Part shown: positions 1-7,847 of the stretch, piece by piece
Layout of the letters: each line of letters starts with the position of its first letter
Numbering within the stretch: position 1 is the first letter of the stretch
NCBI RefSeq assembly: GCF_013404085.1
Contig: NZ_JABFHO010000001.1
Location: 2,367,001 to 2,431,000 of the forward strand
Reading direction: 5' to 3'
Length of the DNA stretch: 64,000 bases
Source of the DNA: Winogradskyella helgolandensis
Lineage (GTDB): Bacteria; Bacteroidota; Bacteroidia; Flavobacteriales; Flavobacteriaceae
Notes under the pieces: model-generated
What the model saw: only the letters and a program-made list of their open reading frames with translations
Databases searched by the model: none
What the model was told of the DNA's origin: nothing
Position numbers and translations under genes: made by a program

Positions 1-893
1 CTGGCTCCTTCAATACCAGGTGTAAATTCTGTTGAGACTTCTGTGCCTTTAATAATCTCTCCGTACGAATTTTGAAATCTAAAATTTAAAGTCCAGTTTC
101 CGGTCATGGTATAATTCACTATTCCGTAATACAAACTATCTTCTCCTTGAGTTAAATCTACATTGTTTGGAGAGGAATGATTTCCCATGGAAGGTTCTGG
201 CATTCTAGGGTCTAGTAATAAGGTGTAGTCTTCTACTTCTGAATATGAAAACTGTGAAGGGTCTGGAAAAATACCTGCTTCACCTGTCGGTTGATTGTAT
301 TTGTAAATGCCTGCAACCAATTCGTTTTCTGCAATTTTAGGTTTCTGAGGAGCTACTAAGGCTATAAAATAGTGTTCACCATCGCTTCCTGTAAATTCAG
401 TCATGTTCAAGTTCATGTTAATTTGCTCTTCAACGACTATATCTTGAATTACTGAATAGGTTTGTCCGTTATCTGTAAAGGAAAGATAGAATTTCCAGTC
501 TTCTGAATCATTAGTTTCACTAGTGAATACTGAATAGCCAGAGTAATAATCGTCTTCAGCATTATATTCTAAATTATATTGATGAGGACAAGAATTGGTG
601 TTGCCATTATAGTTCGTTAAAATTGGCAAAAACGTGATTTCAGACGTGCTTAAACTTTCATTAGTTTGCGTATTGGTGATATTTAAACGAATCTCATTAT
701 AACCTTTATACAGTGTTCCGTTTAAAGCTGTGATATTAATTTGATAGTTACCTTCAGTTATGGAAACGACATTTTCATAATCAAAATGTTCAGTAACTAC
801 GGTGTTTATATCAGCTTCGTAATCGGTTTTGTCTAGGGTACAAGATGTTACTACAACATATAGTGTAGCCGCAAAAAGCATGAATTTTTTCAT
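1..893 (-). CDS. Predicted lipoprotein, YtkA/FixH-like C-terminal part (cut by window edge)
   Basis: About 297 residues are visible, read leftwards from ATG at 893; the 3' end lies outside the window. The N-terminus MKKFMLFAATLYVVVTSC is a lipoprotein signal with the lipidated Cys at residue 18, so the protein should be anchored in the envelope facing the periplasm or surface. The visible C-terminal part contains MPEPSMGNHSSPNNVDL and MTGNWTLNF, which recall YtkA/FixH-like immunoglobulin-fold domains linked in other bacteria to copper handling. The family assignment is from memory and tentative. The next gene on the same strand encodes a small Cys/His-rich exported protein, so a shared role in metal handling is an inference. 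A 13-base A tract lies just upstream of the start. Confidence 0.6.
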   Translation of the reverse strand, partial: MKKFMLFAATLYVVVTSCTLDKTDYEADINTVVTEHFDYENVVSITEGNYQINITALNGTLYKGYNEIRLNITNTQTNESLSTSEITFLPILTNYNGNTNSCPHQYNLEYNAEDDYYSGYSVFTSETNDSEDWKFYLSFTDNGQTYSVIQDIVVEEQINMNLNMTEFTGSDGEHYFIALVAPQKPKIAENELVAGIYKYNQPTGEAGIFPDPSQFSYSEVEDYTLLLDPRMPEPSMGNHSSPNNVDLTQGEDSLYYGIVNYTMTGNWTLNFRFQNSYGEIIKGTEVSTEFTPGIEGA

Positions 894-1207
894 CACTTAT
901 GGGTGTTTTATTTAAAAAAAAAAAAACTTGAAAATGTAGCAGGCTCAAATTGGATTGGTTGACGCCTTTTAAAAAGTAATAGCATCAACTCAAATGAGGA
1001 GTGTAGTACGACAATTATTGTCATAATTACAGCTACAGGATATAAATGGAAAACTCGTGTTCAAAATTGATTATGTCAATTTTAAAGCAACACTGTCTTA
1101 TACGATTTAATTATTTCTGAATAAAAAAGTATAGGGTATTGCATTACCATTTTGCATCGCAATTAGCTAAACAAAGGTTTTATAAATTATTGAGTTTCTA
1201 TTTAAAA
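894..1207. other. 314-bp intergenic region, no convincing gene
   Basis: Holds a 13-base A tract at 914-926 and only a 38-codon minus-strand frame (1024 to 908) with no recognisable similarity. That frame runs its 3' end through the homopolymer, so I do not call it a gene. No terminator-like hairpin or clear promoter was seen. Confidence 0.5.
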
Positions 1208-1573
1208 TTAAACCAGTGGAGGATGAAAAATAAAATTCATAAAATCGAATTCATAAATTTTATTATAAGATGGTTCTATTTGTGAATTCTGTTCTTTTGA
1301 GACCACAACTAAATTGTTGTCAAAAATATCTTGATAAAAAACAACATGCTGTTCTGTAGAAGACGAATGGTTTTTATCGTTGCTTTTTTCAGAATCTGAA
1401 GCTTTGGCTAATTCTTGTTTTAAATGGCATTTACCATTACAAGCTAATTCTGGCTTGTCTTTATTAACACAAAGTTCATTTTTAATATAATCATAAAAAG
1501 CAGCGTATTCCACAAAGGGAATAGTCGGTTTTAAAAGCATAAACAATGCTAAAAAAAGTGTAGCTGTTTTCAC
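1208..1573 (-). CDS. Small exported Cys/His-rich protein, possibly metal-related
   Basis: A 121-residue protein with an N-terminal hydrophobic signal (residues 1-20). The mature part has Cys35, then CNGKCHL at residues 45-51, a His/Ser/Asp-rich stretch (NHSSSTEQH) and a C-terminal FHPPLV. Proteins of this build, with a CNGKC motif and a Pro-Pro tail, occur in flavobacteria near TonB receptors and metal genes. That link is from memory, and no receptor gene lies in this window. The paired cysteines and nearby histidines would suit binding of a soft metal, but this is inference. It lies on the same strand as the lipoprotein to its left, 314 bp away. Confidence 0.6.
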   Translation of the reverse strand: MKTATLFLALFMLLKPTIPFVEYAAFYDYIKNELCVNKDKPELACNGKCHLKQELAKASDSEKSNDKNHSSSTEQHVVFYQDIFDNNLVVVSKEQNSQIEPSYNKIYEFDFMNFIFHPPLV

Positions 1574-1739
1574 AACGCGAAGTTCTAATTTTTTTTAAAA
1601 ACTTCCTAATTTTTTAAATGTGTTATTTTGATAACATAAAGCGATTTAGATTTGACATTAATTAAGATCCATAGCTTTTCTTTTATGTGATTATTTGATG
1701 TTATTTTAGCGTATTAAATAAAGCCACCAGAGTCTGTAC

Positions 1740-2699
1740 ATGAGTATTAAGATTGATAAATTCGTCCTATCTATTATTGTAATAATAATATTTGCTTATT
1801 TTTTTCCAGAATGGGGAATAGAAAGTAGTAATATACCTATAGACACGATTAGTGCGATCGGAATTTCGTTTATATTCTTTTTTTACGGACTTAAACTCAA
1901 CCCAACGCAACTTAAAGCCGGACTCAAAAATTGGAAGTTGCATCTTTTAGTGCAAGGCTCAACATTTTTATTGTTTCCATTGTTGATTTTGTTATGTCGT
2001 CCCTTAATTCAAAGTGAAGCACAAGAAACTATTTGGTTAGCTTTCTTTTTCTTGGCAGCATTACCATCAACGGTTTCATCATCTGTTGTGATGGTATCAA
2101 TAGCCAAAGGAAATATTCCTGCAGCTATCTTTAATGCTAGCATTTCAGGCATTATAGGTATTCTTATTACTCCACTTTGGATGGGATTGTTTATAGATAA
2201 TACACAAACGGATTTTGACTTTACTGATATTTATCTCAAACTCATTATTCAAATTATTTTACCTGTAGTTTTGGGTCTCTTTTTGCAGCGTTACTTAGGA
2301 GAGTTGGCTCGTAAGTACAGTAGTAAATTAACCTTGTTTGATAAGTCTATTATTCTTTTAATAATCTATAAGAGTTTTGCAGCTTCATTTTACAATAATA
2401 TGTTTAGTGTTGTTTCTATTGTAGACCTACTTTTACTATTTATTGGGGTGATTGTGTTATTTGTAATTGTTTATTCATTAACAGGTATTATTGCTAGAAA
2501 ATTCCATCTCAATAAGGAAGATCAAATTACAGCACAATTTTGTGGTACTAAAAAATCACTAGTCCATGGGACTGTTTTTTCTAAAATACTATTCGGTAAT
2601 ATGGCTGCATTGGGTATTGTGTTGTTGCCATTAATGTTGTTTCACGCGACACAAATATTAATAATCAGTGTTATAGCATCAAAAAAAGCACGTGATTAA
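1740..2699 (+). CDS. Bile acid:sodium symporter family (SBF-like) transporter
   Basis: A 319-residue, highly hydrophobic protein with about nine to ten predicted membrane segments, matching in length and pattern the SBF-like (YfeH-type) branch of the bile acid/arsenite/riboflavin transporter superfamily. Visible marks are the FFYGLKLNPTQLKAGLKNW segment after TM2, the LPSTVSSSVVMVSIAKGN core motif and FCGTKKSLVHG in the second half. These repeat-crossover elements are where Na+ binds in characterised relatives. The substrate is unknown; members are usually called putative Na+-dependent transporters. It stands alone, divergent from the small Cys/His-rich gene, and its stop codon lies inside the stem of a terminator shared with the convergent gene. 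Confidence 0.88.
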   Translation: MSIKIDKFVLSIIVIIIFAYFFPEWGIESSNIPIDTISAIGISFIFFFYGLKLNPTQLKAGLKNWKLHLLVQGSTFLLFPLLILLCRPLIQSEAQETIWLAFFFLAALPSTVSSSVVMVSIAKGNIPAAIFNASISGIIGILITPLWMGLFIDNTQTDFDFTDIYLKLIIQIILPVVLGLFLQRYLGELARKYSSKLTLFDKSIILLIIYKSFAASFYNNMFSVVSIVDLLLLFIGVIVLFVIVYSLTGIIARKFHLNKEDQITAQFCGTKKSLVHGTVFSKILFGNMAALGIVLLPLMLFHATQILIISVIASKKARD

Positions 2700-2724
2700 A
2701 TATTTAAATTAATCATGTGCTTTT
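2684..2724. terminator. Bidirectional rho-independent terminator
   Basis: A 16-bp stem, AAAAGCACGTGATTAA (2684-2699) pairing with TTAATCATGTGCTTTT (2709-2724), has one G-T wobble and a 9-nt loop. The A-run on one side and T-run on the other let it serve both the SBF transporter and the convergent small gene. Confidence 0.8.
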
Positions 2725-2732
2725 CTAATATT

Positions 2733-2885
2733 TTAAAACCATTTAAAGTGAATTCCGGAAGCCACTACAGCTCCAACTAAAACGATAAGTATCAGAATTA
2801 TAATTTTGGCTCCAAATTTTGTTTTAGTGTCTTTTTGAAGGATATAATCTCTTGTTTCATCCTCTTCTTCTTTTACAAACTTCAT
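2733..2885 (-). CDS. Small single-span membrane protein (50 aa)
   Basis: ATG at 2885 opens a 50-codon frame. The acidic, charged N-terminus (MKFVKEEEDETRDYILQKD) is followed by one strong hydrophobic segment at about residues 27-44 and a short tail ending KWF. The frame ends just before the bidirectional terminator and starts 12 bp after the stop of the upstream aldehyde dehydrogenase, which suggests co-transcription. No family is recognised and its function is unknown. The coherent topology and tight packing support a real gene. Confidence 0.6.
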   Translation of the reverse strand: MKFVKEEEDETRDYILQKDTKTKFGAKIIILILIVLVGAVVASGIHFKWF

Positions 2886-2897
2886 AATTTCTTTGTT

Positions 2898-4262
2898 TTA
2901 TTTGTTAATATAAACTGTTTTAATATTTACGAAGGCTAGCATACCTTCTTTTGATAATTCGCGACCAAAACCTGAAATTTTGGTGCCTCCAAATGGTAGT
3001 CGTGGATCTGATTTTACCATTTCATTGATAAAAAAGCCTCCGTCTTCAATTTCTGAAATACGATCTGTAGCAGCTTCATAATCTGAAGTAAAAACCATAG
3101 TGCCTAAACCAAATTTAGAATTGGCTGCGGTTAGGTAGGCTTCATCCTCGTTTTTTACTTTTACAACAGCTGCAACAGGACCAAAAGTTTCCTCTTTAAA
3201 TACTGGCATTTCCGCTGTTACATCAGTTAAAATTGTGGGTTGGTAATAAGCACCTTCTCGCTTATGTCCTAGTGCTACTTTGGCACCTCTATCAATTGAT
3301 TTTTGTACTTGGGTTTCTAATTCTTTAGCTAAATCTTCACGCGCCAAACAAGATATTGTGGTGTCTTCTTTTGTTGGATCTCCATATTTTAATTCCTTCA
3401 CTTTGGAAGTGAATTTTTTAATGAAGTCGTCATAAATAGATTCTACGACAATAAATCGTTTTGCTGCGATGCAACTTTGTCCAGAATTTAGCATTCTAGC
3501 TTTAACGATGGTGTCAATATATTTGTCTAAATCGGCATCTGCTAGAATGATACAGGCATTGCTTCCACCTAACTCTAAAAGCGATGGCTTTAAGTTTTTA
3601 CCAGCGAGTTCTGCAATTTTACGTCCTGCATTTTCGCTTCCAGTTAAAGACACTGCTTTTACACTATCGTTTTCCATTAGTTTTTCAATATTCTCATGAT
3701 CTGTAATGAGCGTTTGAAAACAACCTTTTGGAAATCCGGCATCTAAGAATAATTTTTCAATTGCAATAGCACAGCCAGTAACATTAGAGGCATGTTTTAA
3801 AAGCGCCACATTTCCGGCTGTTAACGTCGGAACAGCAAACCGGAAGACTTGCCAAAAAGGAAAATTCCAAGGCATAACGGCCAAAATACAACCTAGTGGA
3901 TCGTAACTTATAAAACTTTCGTGTGCTTCGGTATTAATAAGATCATCTTGTAGAAATTGTTCCGCATTTTTTATGTAAAAGTCTATTAGGTAGATGCATT
4001 TTTCAATTTCAGCTTTACTTTCAAGAATGGGCTTGCCCATTTCCTCGGTCATTAGGTCACTCAGTTTCTGCTTATTTTTATATAATTCATCAGCCAAGTT
4101 TTGAAGTAATTCAACACGTTCTTCAATTTCAAACTGCTTCCATGTTTTGAAAGTTTGATCTGCTAACAGTAATTTTTCCTTTATTATGGGTTTTGAGTCT
4201 AGCTTGTAAGTTTCAAGATGATTTCCATTATAAGGGTTATATGTTTTAATACTTGTTTTCAT
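2898..4262 (-). CDS. NAD(P)-dependent succinate-semialdehyde dehydrogenase family protein
   Basis: A 454-residue aldehyde dehydrogenase, full length for the short succinate-semialdehyde dehydrogenase (GabD/Sad) branch. The Rossmann and oxyanion region begins with MPWNFPFWQ (residues 130-138). The general base is Glu230 in LLELGGSN and the catalytic nucleophile is Cys264 in NSGQSCIAAKRF. The conserved EETFGPV and the C-terminal LPFGGTKISGFGRE are also present. It should oxidise a small aldehyde, most likely succinate semialdehyde, to the acid in the cytoplasm. No GABA transaminase lies alongside, so the pathway is not shown by context. A 50-residue membrane protein follows on the same strand. 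Confidence 0.9.
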   Translation of the reverse strand: MKTSIKTYNPYNGNHLETYKLDSKPIIKEKLLLADQTFKTWKQFEIEERVELLQNLADELYKNKQKLSDLMTEEMGKPILESKAEIEKCIYLIDFYIKNAEQFLQDDLINTEAHESFISYDPLGCILAVMPWNFPFWQVFRFAVPTLTAGNVALLKHASNVTGCAIAIEKLFLDAGFPKGCFQTLITDHENIEKLMENDSVKAVSLTGSENAGRKIAELAGKNLKPSLLELGGSNACIILADADLDKYIDTIVKARMLNSGQSCIAAKRFIVVESIYDDFIKKFTSKVKELKYGDPTKEDTTISCLAREDLAKELETQVQKSIDRGAKVALGHKREGAYYQPTILTDVTAEMPVFKEETFGPVAAVVKVKNEDEAYLTAANSKFGLGTMVFTSDYEAATDRISEIEDGGFFINEMVKSDPRLPFGGTKISGFGRELSKEGMLAFVNIKTVYINK

Positions 4263-4400
4263 AATTTTTGGTGTTCTTCAAATTTAAAGTTATTCAATAA
4301 AATTAGTTAATTCGATTACTAAAATGTTTAACGCTAATCCTAAATAGCATTACAGCTAATATCCATATCTAAAGAGTTAAGCTTTAGTAGGTGTTGTATA

Positions 4401-4408
4401 TATCTTTG
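4401..4408 (+). promoter_or_regulatory. Candidate -7 element for the YtxH operon
   Basis: TATCTTTG fits the Bacteroidota -7 consensus TAnnTTTG and lies about 50 bp before the YtxH start. No good TTG -33 partner is seen at the usual distance, so this is a partial match only. Confidence 0.4.
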
Positions 4409-4457
4409 TATCACAGCAACGCGCTGAACATTAAAATTAACATAAAAACATAACATC

Positions 4458-4790
4458 ATGAGTAATAACGGAAATACAGTTTTAGGAATATTAGCAGGAA
4501 CAGCAGTAGGAGCAGTCCTTGGAATTTTATTTGCGCCAGATAAAGGTAGTGTAACACGACAAAGAATTGCAGACGAAGCCGCAACTAAAAGAGATTTAAT
4601 GGCAGAGAAAGCTGTTGAATTAAGAGATTCTTTAGGAAATACAATTTCTACACAAAGAGAAAATTTAGATGATCAAGTAGAGGCTATAGTTTCTAATGCA
4701 AGTTATAAAGCAGAAGATGTGATTACCACATTAGAGTCAAGACTGAAAGATTTAAAAGCAAAGAATAAAACATTACAGAAAAAAGCCTAA
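4458..4790 (+). CDS. YtxH domain-containing protein
   Basis: A 110-residue protein with the YtxH signature: a glycine-rich N-terminal membrane segment (GILAGTAVGAVLGILFAP, residues 10-27), then a charged helical tail likely to form a coiled coil (residues 35-105). YtxH proteins are small general-stress proteins of unknown biochemistry. It is the first gene of a tight three-gene operon with a holin-like membrane protein and a DUF6327-like protein, spaced 3 and 1 bp apart. This arrangement is common in flavobacteria and points to a shared envelope-stress role. Confidence 0.88.
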   Translation: MSNNGNTVLGILAGTAVGAVLGILFAPDKGSVTRQRIADEAATKRDLMAEKAVELRDSLGNTISTQRENLDDQVEAIVSNASYKAEDVITTLESRLKDLKAKNKTLQKKA

Positions 4791-4793
4791 TCC

Positions 4794-5141
4794 ATGAGTG
4801 TATTTAATGACATAAATCACACTACAGAAAAAGCTTCTCAAATTGGTGAGCGCTATATAAGAGCGTCTCACCAATATTTTAGATTAAAGATTTTTCAACA
4901 ACTTTCCCTCTCATTGAGTTTAGTGGCTAAGATTTTAGCGGTTGGAAGTCTTTTGTTTGCAGGATTAGTGTTTTTGTCTATTGCAGGAGCTTTAGAATTG
5001 GGCTATATGTACAATAGTCATTCAATTGGGTTCTTATTAGTCGGTCTTATTTATGTGGTGATTTCGATTATCATTTATTTGATGCGAGCAAAATTGAATT
5101 CGTACATTATAAAGAAAGTAGGACATAAATTTTTTAATTAA
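4794..5141 (+). CDS. Holin-superfamily-III-like / phage holin family membrane protein
   Basis: A 115-residue protein with two hydrophobic hairpin segments (about residues 40-70 and 78-98) and amphipathic ends. This is the layout of the Actinobacterial/YqjE-like holin superfamily III, usually annotated in flavobacteria as a phage holin family protein. Nothing else nearby is phage-related, so a lytic function is not implied. More likely it is a host membrane protein acting with its YtxH and DUF6327-like operon partners. It lies 3 bp after ytxH and 1 bp before the next gene, indicating translational coupling. Confidence 0.75.
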   Translation: MSVFNDINHTTEKASQIGERYIRASHQYFRLKIFQQLSLSLSLVAKILAVGSLLFAGLVFLSIAGALELGYMYNSHSIGFLLVGLIYVVISIIIYLMRAKLNSYIIKKVGHKFFN

Positions 5142-5142
5142 T

Positions 5143-5349
5143 ATGGAGCCATACACCACATTTGAAGACATAGATAACGATTTAAAACGTTTTAAGCTAG
5201 AGCGCGATATTGCTTGGGAAGAACTCAAGTTAACCAAAAATGAGTTTAAGGAAGATTTAGAACCCTTAAATTGGGTAAGTTCGGCTTTAAAATTAACTGG
5301 AAAATACAGTTTTATCGCCTTAATTAGGAAATGGATATTTAAAAAGTAG
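5143..5349 (+). CDS. DUF6327-like small protein
   Basis: A 68-residue protein: a charged helical N-terminal half (FEDIDNDLKRFKLERDIAWE, residues 7-26) and a more hydrophobic C-terminus ending IRKWIFKK. Its size, its position as third gene after YtxH and the holin-like gene, and the D-x-L-K-x-x-K-L-x-R pattern match small Bacteroidota proteins annotated DUF6327. That name is from memory. Function is unknown. The 1-bp gap to the preceding stop suggests coupled translation and a role with the membrane proteins of the operon. Confidence 0.7.
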   Translation: MEPYTTFEDIDNDLKRFKLERDIAWEELKLTKNEFKEDLEPLNWVSSALKLTGKYSFIALIRKWIFKK

Positions 5350-5509
5350 AAGTACTGTGACAATGGTTTTCTTTTTTTATTTCTCACGAGAATATGTAAT
5401 TTCTCTTTTGCTTCAATACAGTTGAATTGTTACAAAATTTAAGCAATGAGCTTCTGTAAAACAGTTAACTTTTAAACTGTATGAGCCAATTTTAGATAGG
5501 ACGTATGTA

Positions 5510-5517
5510 TATTTTTG
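5510..5517 (+). promoter_or_regulatory. Candidate -7 element for the hemerythrin gene
   Basis: TATTTTTG matches TAnnTTTG 36 bp before the hemerythrin start. No clear TTG lies at the expected -33 distance. Confidence 0.35.
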
Positions 5518-5553
5518 ATTGCAAACACTATACCAACTAAAACATAAAGCCTT

Positions 5554-5988
5554 ATGAATATATATGAAGCGATAAGACATGATCACGACATTCAACGCAA
5601 TCTGTTAGACAAATTAGTAGACACCTCTGGAGATACTAAATCACGTAGTGATTTATTTAAAGAATTACGTAAAGAATTAGAACTGCACGCTAATGCTGAA
5701 GAGCGTCATTTTTATAAGCCGTTAATTCCAACAGATATGATGCAAGAACATGCAAGACATGGCATTGCTGAGCATCATGAAATAGATGAGCTAGTTGAGC
5801 AATTGGAAAAAACAGAAATGGATTCTTCAGCTTGGTTAAAGATAGCCAAAAATTTGAAGGATAAGGTAGAGCATCATTTAGAAGATGAAGAGCATACGTT
5901 TTTTCAATTATCCGGAAAGGTATTTAACGATAAAGAAAAAAAAGCATTGGCTGTTAAATATAATGCCTATATGAATGAACATAGGTAA
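5554..5988 (+). CDS. Hemerythrin HHE domain-containing protein
   Basis: A 144-residue four-helix-bundle protein carrying diiron ligand motifs: H9/H11 in IRHDHD, H45ANAE49 in helix 2, AEHHEID (H74, H75, D78) in helix 3, and VEHHLEDEEH (H107, H108, E111-E113, H114) in helix 4. HHE proteins bind a non-haem diiron centre and act in oxygen, NO or iron-stress responses. The exact role of this member is not shown by sequence. It follows the YtxH operon by 204 bp with its own -7-like element and ends at a strong terminator, so it is probably a single-gene unit within the stress island. Confidence 0.9.
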   Translation: MNIYEAIRHDHDIQRNLLDKLVDTSGDTKSRSDLFKELRKELELHANAEERHFYKPLIPTDMMQEHARHGIAEHHEIDELVEQLEKTEMDSSAWLKIAKNLKDKVEHHLEDEEHTFFQLSGKVFNDKEKKALAVKYNAYMNEHR

Positions 5989-6029
5989 TTATAAAGTGAA
6001 GTAAAGAAAAAGAAAAATTAGACTAAAGC

Positions 6030-6066
6030 ACTATCCTTTAAAATTTTTAAAGGATAGTTTTTTATT
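6030..6066 (+). terminator. Rho-independent terminator after the hemerythrin gene
   Basis: The inverted repeat ACTATCCTTTAAAA (6030-6043) and TTTTAAAGGATAGT (6045-6058) pairs perfectly. The AT-rich tip would open into the loop, and a T-rich run follows. Confidence 0.85.
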
Positions 6067-6200
6067 TTATACAAGTGTCATTAACACCACTTTTTATTAC
6101 TGTAGGCTGTGATTTTCTTAATTTATGTTAAGATTTAAAAGTGTAATTAATAGCGTTAATTTATCCGCCATTTGAATTAATGGACCCATAAGAAGATAAC

Positions 6201-6208
6201 TACTTTTG
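6201..6208 (+). promoter_or_regulatory. Candidate -7 element for the DUF2383 gene
   Basis: TACTTTTG is an exact TAnnTTTG match, 90 bp upstream of the start. A TTTG lies at 6171-6174, giving a 26-base spacer, longer than usual, so the assignment is weak. Confidence 0.35.
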
Positions 6209-6297
6209 AGTATTAAATTGTGTTAGTAATAACACTATAGATGTAAAAAGGTAAGCATCTTGGTTATAAAATTACCTTAAATTAAAACACACATACA

Positions 6298-6747
6298 ATG
6301 GCAACATACACAGAACAAGTAGGAAATAAACTTAATGGTTTATTAGAGAAAAATTACGATGCAGAAAAGGGATATGCTAAAGCAGCTGAGAATACAGAAC
6401 ATGCAGGATTAAGAACTTTTTTTAATCGTAAATCGCAAGAAAGAAGAACTTTTGGACACGATCTTAAATCAGAAATCAGAGCTTTCGGTGAAGATGTGGA
6501 TAAGGGTGGAAGTTTAACAGGTGCAGCTCATAGAACATGGATGGACGTTAAGGCTCTATTTTCAGCGGATAATGAAGAATCGATGCTAGAAGAAGCTATT
6601 AGAGGCGAAAAAGCATCTGTAGATGAATATGATGAGGTATTGCAAGAAGCAAGTTTGCCAAGCAGTACAAAATCTATTTTATTATCTCAGAAAAATATAA
6701 TTGAAACGGATTTATTTAAAGTTAAATCCTTAGAGAATTTAAGATAG
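6298..6747 (+). CDS. PA2169-type four-helix-bundle protein (DUF2383)
   Basis: A 149-residue, nearly all-helical protein. It matches the DUF2383/PA2169 family in length and in the motifs LNGLLEKNYDAEKGYAKAA (residues 12-30), FFNRKSQERRTFGHDLKSEI and the C-terminal half ESMLEEAIRGEKASVDEYDE. These are ferritin-like bundles often induced by stress; whether this one binds metal is not established. It is monocistronic, with a terminator right after it, and belongs to a run of small stress-type genes. Confidence 0.88.
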   Translation: MATYTEQVGNKLNGLLEKNYDAEKGYAKAAENTEHAGLRTFFNRKSQERRTFGHDLKSEIRAFGEDVDKGGSLTGAAHRTWMDVKALFSADNEESMLEEAIRGEKASVDEYDEVLQEASLPSSTKSILLSQKNIIETDLFKVKSLENLR

Positions 6748-6776
6748 AATCTTAATCTATAATCATAAATTGAAGA

Positions 6777-6810
6777 GCGCGTATTCTAAAAAAAGAATAC
6801 GTGTTTTTTA
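6777..6810 (+). terminator. Rho-independent terminator after the DUF2383 gene
   Basis: GCGCGTATTC (6777-6786) pairs with GAATACGTGT (6795-6804) through two G-T wobbles, with an A-rich loop, followed by a T run. Confidence 0.8.
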
Positions 6811-6943
6811 TTTATAGAGGACGGTAAACACTAAGTAATACGGTTAAGATCAATAGCGTATGAGCAAATCTATTTTGGAATTATAAACCATCTTTGTAGA
6901 GAAGGTTAGAAGTACTAATCTAATTAACTAAAAACCAAAAAAT

Positions 6944-7105
6944 ATGTTACGTTGGACAATCACATTCGTTATAATAGCAATCATTGCAGCCATTCTTGGA
7001 TTCGGAGGAATCGCAGGAGCAGCAGCAGGAATAGCAAAAATTATATTCTTTATATTTTTAGTGCTTTTTATACTATCCTTATTTAAGGGAGTAATTAAGA
7101 AGTAA
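6944..7105 (+). CDS. DUF1328 domain-containing small membrane protein (53 aa)
   Basis: ATG at 6944 gives a 53-residue protein starting [20 protein letters not shown], followed by [19 protein letters not shown] and ending FKGVIKK. The MLRWAITF-like start, the glycine/alanine turn GGIAGAAAG and two membrane segments identify the DUF1328 (YtjA-like) family, small membrane proteins often induced by stress. Biochemical function is unknown. It is monocistronic and closed by a strong terminator. Confidence 0.88.
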   Translation: MLRWTITFVIIAIIAAILGFGGIAGAAAGIAKIIFFIFLVLFILSLFKGVIKK

Positions 7106-7128
7106 ATAGCTCAAAATATAAACCGATT

Positions 7129-7172
7129 AAAAAAATAGTCGTGAACCTATATATGTTCATGACTATTTTTTT
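7129..7172. terminator. Strong bidirectional terminator
   Basis: An 18-bp stem (7129-7146 with 7155-7172) has one G-T wobble, an 8-nt loop, and A and T runs at opposite ends. It separates the DUF1328 gene from the convergent lipoprotein gene. Confidence 0.9.
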
Positions 7173-7206
7173 GACCTATAGATAATAGGTTTAAAAAGTT
7201 CTGACA

Positions 7207-7686
7207 CTATTCAACACGTACATAATTTTCAGAATATATTTTATTGCCTTCTTCATCAATCTCAATTTGTTCAAAACGATTTTCTGATAATTGGAGCTTA
7301 AAATTAAATTCTTGTTGTTCTTGTATAATATCATTCATAAATGCAGAACCGAACTCTAAGGTTTCAGTTAAAATATCATCGTTGTGATTATAAGAGCCGT
7401 ATCCGAAGAATTCAATGGAATCAGATTTTAAAAGCTTACACCACATTACCTTATTGTCTGAGTACATTTTAACCTGTCTAGAAATGGTGTTATTAGAAAA
7501 TGAATCTACAACGACGTTATCCTTATAATTATAAAATCCGATAAGTTCCCAAGTGCCATTGAGACTAATTTGTTTGTTTCCTGAAATTTCTTTCGTTTGA
7601 ATATTTTCTGTAACCTTGTAGTCTTGTTCTTTACAAGAAGATATAAACAGCAAGGCTAAACCTAAAAGCAGTATTTTGTTGGACAT
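7207..7686 (-). CDS. Predicted lipoprotein, lipocalin-like
   Basis: A 159-residue protein when started at ATG 7686, giving the lipoprotein signal MSNKILLLGLALLFISSC with Cys18. A start nine codons further upstream is possible but less typical. After a short linker comes LNGTWELIGFYNY, with a beta-rich body containing DNKVMWCKLL and FFGYGSYNHNDD and a final IEIDEEGNKIYSENYVRVE. The G-x-W opening and about eight predicted strands suggest a lipocalin-type barrel, seen in many flavobacterial lipoproteins. Ligand and role are unknown. It is convergent with the DUF1328 gene and divergent from trxB. Confidence 0.65.
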   Translation of the reverse strand: MSNKILLLGLALLFISSCKEQDYKVTENIQTKEISGNKQISLNGTWELIGFYNYKDNVVVDSFSNNTISRQVKMYSDNKVMWCKLLKSDSIEFFGYGSYNHNDDILTETLEFGSAFMNDIIQEQQEFNFKLQLSENRFEQIEIDEEGNKIYSENYVRVE

Positions 7687-7792
7687 AATTTCTCTGATTT
7701 TACTATTAAACACCTTTAAATTACGAAATTATAAGCAGAAAGCCCTTTGATTGATATAATTTATGACGTTATAATTACTGTTAATAACTTCA

Positions 7793-7824
7793 TTGTAAGG
7801 ATTTGAACAAAAAACCTACTTTTG
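7793..7824 (+). promoter_or_regulatory. trxB promoter (TTG-N21-TACTTTTG)
   Basis: TTG at 7793-7795, a 21-base spacer and TACTTTTG at 7817-7824 match the Bacteroidota -33/-7 consensus. It places transcription start just before ATG 7848 and excludes an upstream in-frame TTG start. Confidence 0.7.
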
Positions 7825-7847
7825 TTTTACCTAATAAAATACAAGAT

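Larger units (their letters stand above)
5989..6297. other. 309-bp intergenic region
   Basis: Holds the hemerythrin terminator and a -7-like element for the next gene (both listed separately). Otherwise AT-rich, with no open frame of note and no RNA gene seen. Confidence 0.5.

Noticed and set aside
908..1024. 38-codon minus-strand frame upstream of the first lipoprotein
   Set aside because: Runs its 3' end through a 13-base homopolymer, has no recognisable motif and no supporting signal.
4794..5141. Holin-like gene as sign of a prophage
   Set aside because: No other phage gene is near, and the gene sits in a host stress operon with YtxH and DUF6327-like genes.
7803..7847. TTG start 15 codons upstream of trxB ATG
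   Set aside because: The codon precedes the -7 element, so it would lie outside the transcript.
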